NCBI GenBank assembly: GCA_029550865.1
Contig: JAKPGM010000038.1
Coordinates: 1 to 64,000, forward strand
Origin: Bacteroidota bacterium
GTDB taxonomy: Bacteria; Bacteroidota; Bacteroidia; Bacteroidales; DTGW01
Direction of reading: 5' to 3'
DNA length: 64,000 nt
Numbering within the stretch: the first letter of the stretch is position 1; each line of letters starts with the position of its first letter. The notes beneath the pieces were generated by a model that was given only the letters and a program-made list of their open reading frames with translations, was not told the origin of the DNA and did no database searches. The position numbers and the translations under genes are program-made. Shown one piece after another: positions 18,042 to 27,500 of the stretch.

Positions 18042-18383
18042 TTATAAAATTTTATCAATTTCGGTCACGGGTTGTCCAATAATAGCTTTTTCTTCGGTAA
18101 CAAGGATTGGGCGTTGTAGCAGACGTGGGTTTTTAGAAAGGATATCTATCCATTCTTCGTCCGATAGGTTTTTATTTTTAAGTTCCTTTTTGTACAATTC
18201 TTCCTGGGTTCGCACCAGATCGATGGGGCGTTTACCTGATTTGTACAAAATATCCCGAATTTCATCGGCCGTTATACCTTTTTCCATGTATTTTATGATG
18301 GTAAAATTAGAAGTTTTCTCCTGGAGGTATGCCAGGCCTGCACAGCTTTTTTTGCAACGGGGATTATGATATATTTTGATCAT
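18042..18383 (-). CDS. ArsC/Spx-family thioredoxin-fold protein
   Basis: This 113-residue protein begins [14 protein letters not shown], matching the HNPRCxxS active-site start of ArsC-family proteins, with Cys10 and Cys14. It ends with the conserved [19 protein letters not shown] segment, whose arginines form the oxyanion site in arsenate reductases. It may reduce arsenate with glutathione or glutaredoxin, or belong to the YffB-like members of unknown role; no arsB or arsR lies nearby, so a detoxification function is not supported by context. Its ATG overlaps the prfB stop codon (ATGA), which indicates translational coupling. Confidence 0.85.
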   Translation of the reverse strand: MIKIYHNPRCKKSCAGLAYLQEKTSNFTIIKYMEKGITADEIRDILYKSGKRPIDLVRTQEELYKKELKNKNLSDEEWIDILSKNPRLLQRPILVTEEKAIIGQPVTEIDKIL

Positions 18384-19514
18384 GACTGAGGTTCTTTTAA
18401 ATCTTTTCGATAGTTGATTATTTCATTGCTTCCGCCATACTCCATGAGATATGCTTTGATAAAGGCATCGAGGTCGCCATCAAGCACGTCTTGAGCATTG
18501 GAGGTTTCATAGTCGGTCCGCAAATCTTTGACCAGTTTGTAAGGATGCAACACATAATTTCGGATTTGTGACCCCCATTCGATTTTCATTTTTTTACCTT
18601 CGAGTTCAGCTTGTTTTTCACGTCGTTTTTGCAGCTCAAGCTCGTATAGCATCGATTTAAGAATGCGGAGGGCATTTTCTTTATTTTTTAACTGCGACCG
18701 ATCTTCCTGATTTTCGATGACGATGCCAGTAGGGGCGTGTCGGAGTCGGACTGCTGTTTCCACCTTATTCACATTCTGGCCTCCTGCGCCGGAAGAACGA
18801 TAGGTCTCCCAGGTAATATCGGCTGGGTTAATCACAATTTCAATAGTATCGTCGATGAGGGGAGATACGAATACCGATGCAAAAGAAGTATGACGACGTG
18901 CATTCGCATCGTAGGGGGATATGCGAACCAGGCGATGGACACCATTTTCACCTTTGAGGTAGCCGTAAGCGTATTCGCCGTCGATTTCAAGGGTCGCCGA
19001 TTTGATGCCAGCTTCTTCGCCTTTTAGTATGTCGATGATTTTCACCTTATAGCCATGGCGTTCGGCGTAACGTAGATACATACGCATGAGCATTTCAGCC
19101 CAGTCCTGGCTTTCGGTACCTCCTGCCCCGCTGTTAATTTTCAAAATAGCACCGAAACGATCTTCTTCATTGCGAAGCATGTTGCGCATTTCAAGATCTT
19201 CGACAGCTGCAAGCGTTTCGGCATATTGCCTATCAAGTTCCTCTTCCGTAGCTTCACCAACTTCGAAGAATTCAGCCAATAGTTCCAGATCGTCGACGGC
19301 TGTTTTTACTTTTTCGTAAGCTGTTGTCCATTGCTTAAGACTAGCAATTTTCTTCAGTTGTTGTTCGGCAGCTTTTGGATCATCCCAGAAATCAGGAGCA
19401 TGTGTTTTTTGTTCTTCCTCCTCAATTTCAATGAGTTTGTTGTCGATGTCAAAGATACCTCCTGAGGGCTTCCTCGCGTTCACGTAAAGCTTTTATCTGC
19501 TCGTCCGTTACCAT
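18380..19514 (-). CDS. prfB: Peptide chain release factor 2 (programmed +1 frameshift)
   Basis: RF2 releases polypeptides at UGA and UAA. The true start is the ATG at 19514, giving [14 protein letters not shown]; after 21 codons the frame meets an in-frame TGA (19451-19449). Ribosomes shift +1 at CTT TGA C, skip one T and continue at GAC (19450) to the stop at 18380, for about 377 residues. The GGQ peptidyl-hydrolysis motif is in [13 protein letters not shown]. The stop-codon recognition tripeptide, normally SPF, reads SPY here ([15 protein letters not shown]). An acidic coiled-coil domain 1 precedes it. A strong promoter lies just upstream and the ArsC-like gene overlaps its end. Annotations that start at 19483 miss the authentic N-terminus. 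Confidence 0.96.
19448..19463 (-). promoter_or_regulatory. RF2 autoregulatory +1 frameshift site
   Basis: On the minus strand the site reads AGGAGG TAT CTT TGA C. The internal Shine-Dalgarno-like AGGAGG (19463-19458) is three bases before the CTT slippery codon, and the zero-frame UGA is followed by C, a weak stop context. This is the same architecture as in E. coli prfB, where low RF2 favours the shift and so raises RF2 synthesis. Confidence 0.95.
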
Positions 19515-19535
19515 ACATCCTGTTTTTTAGAATGG

Positions 19536-19567
19536 CAAAGGTACGAGAAATAATTTTTATTGCCAAA
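19536..19567 (-). promoter_or_regulatory. Promoter for prfB operon
   Basis: Minus strand TTTG (19567-19564), a 20-base spacer and TACCTTTG (19543-19536) fit the Bacteroidota TTTG/TAnnTTTG consensus exactly. It ends 21 bases before the prfB start codon. It probably drives prfB, the ArsC-like gene, fumarase, dapL and the glycosyltransferase. Confidence 0.75.
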
Positions 19568-19589
19568 GATATGCGGTAGATGTTGTTTT

Positions 19590-21035
19590 TCAAGCCTGAA
19601 TAGCAGGTAGTTCACAGTAAAACTTACTGCCAACTCCCGGGGTGCTTTCCACAAAAATATTACCCTGGTGAATAGTTATTAATTCCTTACATAGCAATAA
19701 GCCTAACCCGCTTCCTTTTTCATTTTTCGTACCCGACGTAGAGATACTTGAAAGGGTAAACAGTATAGGAATTACTTCTGGCTTTATTCCCTTACCATTG
19801 TCTTCAATACAAATAATTAGTTTATTTTCAGATGTTTTCGACCATATTTTAATAAATCCTCCTTCGGGAGTAAATTTAATGGCATTACCTGTAACGTTGC
19901 GAATCACGGTTTTAATGATGTTTTTATCAAGCGTCCATTCAGCCTTTTTGTCTATGTTGTTCAAGATGGTTATGTTTTTATTGTGTGCCTAATTGAAAAG
20001 AATTTCAATGGTTTCATCGACTAATTCGAATACGTTTAGCTTTTGAGGGTTAAAACTAATTTTGCCCGTTTGGGCGAGCGACCATTCGAGCAGATTCTCA
20101 AGTAATTCGTAAGCATTTTTACCGGCTTCGTAAAGCATTTTTGCCATTTCTTCAACGTTTTCCGGGGTATGATTTTGCGTTGCCAGCATTTCCGATAGTG
20201 CCATGATGGCGTGAAGTGGATTTTTTAAATCGTGGGCAATAATCGAAAATAGCTTATCCTTGGTTTTAAGCAAGTCTTGCTTTTGCTTTTCGACAATTGT
20301 GCGTTCGGTAATATCGGTGGCTGTTATTAATACAAGTGTTTCGTTCTTGTTATTAATAATCCCCGAGCGTGCCTCAAACCAACGAAGTCCCTTTTGTGTT
20401 TCCAGGCTATATTCGAGGGTTTGTGATACCCCCGATTGCAGGGTTTGGGTGATGAAACGCATAAAGTAATCAGCCATATCGTTCGGAAATATTTCGCGTA
20501 GATTACGATTTAATATGTACTGGCTACTTAAGTATAGCAACGATTCATCGTTGGCCATAACTTTTTTTATCATTCCTTCGGGGGTAATAATAAAAAGTAA
20601 TACAGGCAGGGCTTGAATGATACTGTTCAGGTAATGCTCTGTGGTTACTAGTTGTTCTTCATATTGCTTTTGTGTTGTAATATCTATCTTAAGCGAAATG
20701 AAATGTTCAATAATATTGTGAGAGTTTTTGAGTGGATAAATGTACTGTTGTTCCCAATACAATTCGCCATTTTTCTTTTTGTTACAAAAAACATCCTTCC
20801 ACGGTTGTCCCGAAAGGAGGGTGTCCCACATTTTTTTATAGTAATCGCTGGAATGAATCCCAGATTTCAACAGGTTGGGATTTTTTCCAATGAGCTCATT
20901 CTTAGGATATCCTGTGGTATTACAAAACGTTTGGTTAACATATTCGATGATTCCATGGGGGTCAGTGATTACTACGCCAACAGGGCTTTCTTCAAAAATA
21001 TTATGCAGCTGTAAACGTCCAATATAGTCGTTCAT
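19590..21035 (-). pseudogene. PAS-PAS sensor histidine kinase broken by an in-frame TAG
   Basis: A single reading frame encodes two PAS domains (about residues 8-120 and 130-245), a HisKA dimerisation domain with phosphoacceptor context SIIAHDLKNPLHAI, and a full HATPase domain with N box GNAIKFTPEGG, G1 DNGKGI and G2 GSGLGLLLCKE. A TAG at 19991-19989 splits it after ETIEILFN; the frame then resumes without any shift as AHNKNITILNNIDKK, the natural linker to the ATPase domain. No ATG follows the stop before the ATPase domain, only TTG. A CAG to TAG change would explain it. TAG ends several other genes here (susD, radA, cheW), so recoding is unlikely. The kinase should be inactive unless the stop is suppressed or is a sequence error. 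Confidence 0.85.
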
Positions 21036-21540
21036 ACATTATTAGTTTATTGCAAGATAGGAGTTTGCATGAAACCCACAAAAACACATTCAAAAATTTA
21101 ATGGATGAGAAAGCAAATGTAAGTTGCGGAATTCTGCAATTTGAACATTACTTATTATAACAAATTTAATATAATTATGGAATAAATGCCAAATAATCTA
21201 CTTCATGTTGCCTTATGATAAGCGAATGAAAGACTATGCATCAAAGTGTTGTACCAGTGTATGTTATGGAAAAATTTTAATCCGGTTCTTAATTATTGCC
21301 TATGAACTTGGGTAATACATAGCCGTGATAAACAAGTAATCTCGTAGTTACATTAAGGTTAAACTACTTGGTAGGGATTTTTTGAATGATACATTCAATT
21401 TGAAAAAAAATCAGTCATTAGTAAAGAGTACAAAATTAGAAAAAGCAATACTTTATTGGGTTACTTCCCAAAAATTGACAAATGAGGAATATTCTCAGGT
21501 TTTGCTTTTTTGTAAAATCATTGGCACAAATTATAGAATG
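21036..21540. other. Intergenic region between kinase and sprA 3' end
   Basis: About 500 AT-rich bases upstream of the kinase pseudogene and downstream of sprA. A lone -7-like box for the kinase (minus strand TACATTTG, 21121-21114) is present without a good -33 partner. A 74-codon plus-strand frame at 21382-21606 runs into the sprA 3' end and is not convincing. No clear sprA terminator is visible. Confidence 0.4.
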
Positions 21541-24500
21541 TTATTGTGTAAGGGTAAATCGTATGCTGAATCCAAATTTCGTATTGATGGTTTTATAGGA
21601 GCTTGAAATATGTGGATCGGTGAGCAGTCGATCGTAAAATGCCTGCAGGGTTAGCCTATCGCTCAGCTGGTAATCAGCGGTAAAGGATATTTTGATATTT
21701 TTATTTCCATTGGTGACTTTCTGATCGGAAATATCGAGACGTCGAATGAAAAACAAGTCGTCGCGAATAGAGATATCGGCACGCAGGTCGAGGTCGCTTT
21801 TGACGGGACTGTTCACTGCACCAAAAGTAATCATGGTAAGGGGTATGTCGGGGAAGCGATAACCAGAGCCGAATACGTATTCCGTTGCATAATTTTCGTT
21901 GAGGGTATAATTGGTCAGTCCCAGCATGACGGTGCGACTCTTTTTGTACTCAAATCGTGCAGTAAGATTGTTTTTTAGGGTAACATCTACCCCAAATAGA
22001 GGGCTAAATTGTTCATTGATGGTTATTGAGCTTACATCGTACATAGGAGCATAATTACCCAGCTGGTCTCTGATATTACTGAATCCATCGGGGCCTTCCT
22101 GATAAATGGAATTAGTTACATAAGAGCCAATGTTGTATGTTGATGCATAGGCATGGCTTATGTTGATGGATTGGAAGTATTCAGCCAGCAACGGAATTTG
22201 CGTAAGCGAGGTAATGTTTACCCGCCAATTGGGTCGTACGTACATGAGCGAAGGGAAAAGATCGAGCGTGAAGTTATTGGGGTCGTATCCACCATAGGTA
22301 GCTAAAAAGGCAGGTATTAACACTTGTTGTGAATTTTCCTTAAAGCCAGGGTCGGTTACAGGGTCATTTTGGTATGAAGGGAAATTGGCATACTTTTCCT
22401 GAAGTCGTGCAATGATTCGGTAGCGGTTTTCCTTAAATTTTGAAAAATATTTTGATTGGTTATAGTTATTGGCATTAAGGTTTTCAAACGAACCGAGCGA
22501 AATTATGGTCATGCTAAAATTGCCCGAAACAATAGGTTTGGCAAAATGTAACAGGTAGTTGGTGTCGTTTCGGAAGGGTAGATAGCTGGCATTTTTATTG
22601 ATTGAACGGGAGTAGTTAGTATTAAGTTCAACACGAACACCCGGGAAAGGTTCGTAATTGGCTCTAAAGCTGATGGTTTTGGTGGTAGTTTGTAGCAGGT
22701 TTGTTTGTAGTAGGGTATTTGAAACAATCCAATCGTTTTCCACCATTTTGCGGATATTGTTATCGTTTTGGTCGCCGAGGATAAAAGGAATACCTGGGGC
22801 TGCCCCCGACATTCCCAGGAATTTAGTGCCTCGTTTGTACCCCGAAAGGGAAGTACCGTTGGTTTCGGTATAGGAACCATTAACCGATTTTAGTCCTATC
22901 AGGAGTCGGGCGGTGTTCCGTACTATCCATACGAAGGGATTCGGACCTACATCCACTTTGCCTTCTACGCGAACATAAGCCACCGCCACATCCTTTTCGG
23001 GGGTAAAGACTACACGATTGATTGAAGGAACCTCGAGGGTACCCTTAACTTCATTACCGTTTTCGTCGGTAACCTTTACTACAACATCTTGCGTTTTGAG
23101 ATTGTGCGAAATATTGCGTGGCGTTTGTGCTTTAAGATTAAAGTATCGTCTGTCGAATGTAACTGTCTTTTTCTCTTTTTGCTGTTGACCTCCCTGTCGA
23201 CCCTGTTGTTGTATGTCGCGTAGGAAGGAAATTTTATTATATAGCGTATTCAGACTAATATTTCCAGTGAGCTGTATCGAGCGGGTATTGCCAATGCTAT
23301 TACCCAGATCGGTGTAATTTCCGTTTTCATCGGTAAATTTTGGTTGAAGTTGCCAGTCGTAGCTTCCACTATAACGTGCCGAGGCTGATGTCCAATCAAG
23401 CAGGGGGAGTTTGTTGATGGGTATGTTGTAGTTGATATTAAATTGATGGGTATAACGTCGGTTATGTCCTCCATTTTTAATTTGTCGCCATTTATCGTAT
23501 CGAGGACTTGTTCGCAGAGAAGAATCCATGGTACGATCCCACTCATCGATGTAAGCGTAGTTTGTAGCTGAAAAATCAATTTTTATCGAACGCGACAGGT
23601 CGTATTTTACATCGTACATGCGATTCCACAGAAAACTTTTTTCGATGGTGAGCGGAATATCCAGGCCATTTTTTGCCAGATTTCGAAGTTGTAAGGTATG
23701 ATAATCACGGGTAATGTTTGTCCGAAATGCAACGCTGGTAGGAGCATAGTAAAAATTAAAATCGCGGATAAGTCGAAAATAAGGTTTATTAAAGAAATTT
23801 ATTTTTTGGAAAGGAGCAATATTTTTTGGTCTATTATTGAAAATGTAGTTAAAGCTCCCTTCGTGGTGATAGAGGTTGTTGTATTCGGTTTTATAATTTG
23901 AAGCCAATTGTTCGTAATACCCGTAGCTAACCGAGAAATTGGCAGGGTCGTAAAACTTAGGGGTACGACTGGTTTTATTAACTTTAACATTTGTAAAGTT
24001 AATGCTGCGACGCAAAACTCGATCGATAGAAATACGCAGAATGCTATCCCGAATGCGTTTGTTTGGGGCATTGTCGAGGGCTGCTTGCAAGGGGATATCG
24101 GGGTCAAGCGGATTGTACTGAGGTTTGATGGTTGTTTGCGAGTAGGCCATGTATAATGGAATTTGTACCTGGGCTTTTGTTGGGAAAAACTTTCCCAGTT
24201 CAAAGTCACCCGACAGGTCGTACTGGTCGGTTTGCGCTTTTTCGCGGTCATTTACCTTTGATTCAAGACTACCAAAGCCGGGTTGTATGGTACTTCCAGC
24301 AACACGAATGTTTCCAAGATCGGCCAGTTTAATTTGGGTACGGGCGTTAGCTGCCCATCCTCCTTTGTCACTAAAGTCGGTGAGCCGTAATTCATTTACC
24401 CAAACTTCGGCCGACTTAGGTAAGCCATCGTTGGGATAAGGATTATTGCGTGAGGTAGGATTGCGTACACCAATCATAATCACGCGAATCTCACTCAGCG

Positions 24501-27500
24501 AAGGATTTCCACAGATGTATACATTGTTTTTTCCATCCTTCATATGATAAACCTGCTGCAGTGAAACATTAGCATCGTTTCGAGCCTGCTTAATTCGCTG
24601 AAAAAGATTTAAATCGATATCGAACTTATTTTCTTCGGGCCATATTTTTTTGGGATCGGTGATATCGTTTTCCCGGGTGATTTTCATGGGAACTTCATAT
24701 TCGTAGTAGTTATTTTTGTTGTCACTGCCTAAGCGTATGAAAACGGTAACATCGCCGTCGTTAAGAGGATTCAAATTATCGAGAGGTTGGCAGTGAACTT
24801 CCATTTTAAGGCGTTTATACTGACGTGCATCTACTTTTCCCGTTTTAAAAGCTGCCCGTGCATCACCGTCGGAGAGGTCACTTACTTTTAATACCATCGA
24901 TTGTTCGTTCTGCAATATCAACTGTGGTTGGCTTGGGTCGGCTTCACGTTGAATCCCCGGCGGAGAGACATAATTGCTATTTTCTTCGATGTTTATGGCC
25001 TGAATATCAAATCCGCTGGCAGTCCCCTGGTCGGTAATGCCTTCACTGCCTTGCTGAAGTGAACCCAGATATTTACGCCACTCGCTTCTTACAAGGTCAA
25101 GGGTTGCAAAACGTAAAGTAGTTTTCTTGCTAAAGCCGGTGAGATACATCCGCAAGAAACGAATGGACTTGAAATCTTCTATATTGCCAACTTTACGATC
25201 GAAATTTTCGATGGGAATTTTAAATTGCAACCAACGTGCATTAACTTTTTTGCCTAAAACGTTAACGGAGGTGTTTCGTTCACTTACCACAAAGCTTTCA
25301 CCGACTTTTAAATTGGGTCGTAGGTCGATGCGGTACTCGTAGTAATTTTCCTTGTCACTGAGCGTATTATCATTATTCACATCTTCCATGTCGGGGGTTG
25401 AGTAGTTTGATTCGGATGAAGTGTTTGAACCAGCTTCAGGCGAGTTGTTTTCTACGCCGTTGTAGTCCTGATATCTTTCGTTCACATTGCTTTCGGTAGC
25501 GTCGTATGTGGGGTCACGGAAATAACGAAAATCGTCGCCTGCAGGGTCTTTTTCGAATTTTGCATAAGCTTCGGGATTGAGAATAGATTGAACCTGATTC
25601 AGGAAATTGGCGTATATCGATTTTTCATCTTCATCATTTAATCCGTCGAGACCCAGATCCTGGTATTTCCGTAGTCCTACTCCATTGGTAAACGATTGTG
25701 TGAGCGGGTCGGTTTGGGCTATTTTTCCCCATACAGAGGTTTTTATTGGAGTTGAATCGCCGGGTATGGGGAGTCCCTGCTCAAAGCTCATCTGACCATC
25801 CTTGAGAATATCCTCGGAGATATCGCCGAGATTAAAGTATAGTTCTCCCCCTGTATTGGCCGAATCGTCAATAAATGGGTCCATCAACCAGAACTCGATA
25901 TAGGAAATGTTGGCAGCTTCGAAGTCGGTAGTTTGCAAAGCTTTCATCATTCCCCCCCACCGCGTCTCGGGATTGGTAAGCTGTCCATCGGGGGTAAGAT
26001 CGGTTGTAAAGTTGTAGGGTCCTCTTATATTCGGGTAATAGGTAAGATTAAGCGTGTAAATATTGGTGGAAACCCCATTGGGTACCTGTTTGTTGGGGAA
26101 GAGCTCACTTTCAAATACCTCGCGAGCTTCGTTGGTTTGTAACCATTCCTTATGCTGTTTTACCTGGGCTGGAGTATAGCTGTTGTTGCGATAAAATGAT
26201 TGGTCGATGATATACCAAGAAAGTTTCGCTCGATTGAAATTGTATCGTAAGTCATTGGAAAGAACACTTTCGGGGAAACGTGCCGGCGTGCTGGATAACG
26301 ACCATCCATAAAATTGTTTGAGGTCATATTTGGTTTCACTTCCCTCGAAATCGTCGATATAAGCTACGCCCTTTTTACCAATAGCTTTTGACGAACCAGG
26401 AATAAGTTGTGCAAACTCACCGGTAAAGGTAATGGTAGAAGGTTCTTTGGTTTGTAACAAGGGCAATTTATCAACGAGCGTTGTTAAAAACTGTGAACGG
26501 GTACGATACGTAGTGTTAAGTCCCCAGATGGTGTTGGAGATGGGTTCGTCTCCTATGTTAACCTTGTTGGTCAGTGGACGTTCATTCAGGTGAAGAATGG
26601 TTGCTCCGATGTTGAAGTCGTCGCTTATTTTGTAGTCGAGATGAGTACCAATAAGGGTTTTGGTTTGGATATTGAACATGGTATTGCTTTCGAGCGATAC
26701 TTTAATGGGCTGCCCCGACGACATGACACCACTATTGATTATTTTAACTGTTCCCATGGCATAATCAACCACGTAATCTACATTTTCGGTTAAGGGGATG
26801 CCTCCAACGGAAACTTTAACCGAGCCTTGCGGAATATTGCTTGCATTCAGGAATATCTCGGAGGAAGAGGCCGACTTGAAAGTTCCTTTTAGCTTAAATT
26901 TGTTTTTTTCGGATACCAGCTGAGCTTTGGTTTTGGTTGAGTCGTACAATTCGTAGTAAGTGTACTTTTTGCGCACCAGGGGGTCGGTAACGCCATTACG
27001 TTCCATTACCGAGTCGAGATAACGACCAAAGGGTTCTCGCATCGGAAAAATAATTCGACCATATCGTTTGTCTATAGTAATTTTGTCGAGGAAGTCAAAA
27101 ACTCCATCGGGCTGGCTTTCCATCTGCGAATTTATTTTGTCGAGATTGAGGAGTCGAAGTAATATGATGTTGTTTATGTTACCTGATTTTTCGGGTATAT
27201 AGTTAACATCGCTTCCTTTTGTATCGTCGCGATAAAGGACATCGAGGTAGAAATCTTCGGAGCTGATGTCGTAAGCATTGAGCGAGTAAATATTTTTCAT
27301 CATCAATCGCCAGGTTTTTTGATTTGGCGAAAGGTTGGTTCCTTTTAGCATTTTGAGTACCAGCGGCATTTTCGAGGCTGTAATATCGGTCGAAAGGTCC
27401 CCTACTTTGTAAGTCTTTCCATTATAGATATATTCGAAGGCAACACCCAGAACTTCATCGTTATTCAGGGCAGTATTCAGCGATATGTATCCCAGATTAG

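Noticed and set aside
19449..19451. prfB as a pseudogene because of the in-frame TGA
   Set aside because: The AGGAGG-TAT-CTT-TGA-C arrangement is the known programmed +1 frameshift of RF2 genes.
19590..19964. Stand-alone ATPase-domain protein starting from TTG
   Set aside because: It is in the same frame as the upstream PAS-HisKA part, with only one TAG between them and no proper start codon, so it is the 3' part of the broken kinase.
21382..21606. 74-codon plus-strand frame overlapping the sprA 3' end
   Set aside because: Its last third is antisense to sprA coding sequence, it lacks a recognisable domain, promoter pair or ribosome-binding site, and its length is within chance for this AT-rich region.
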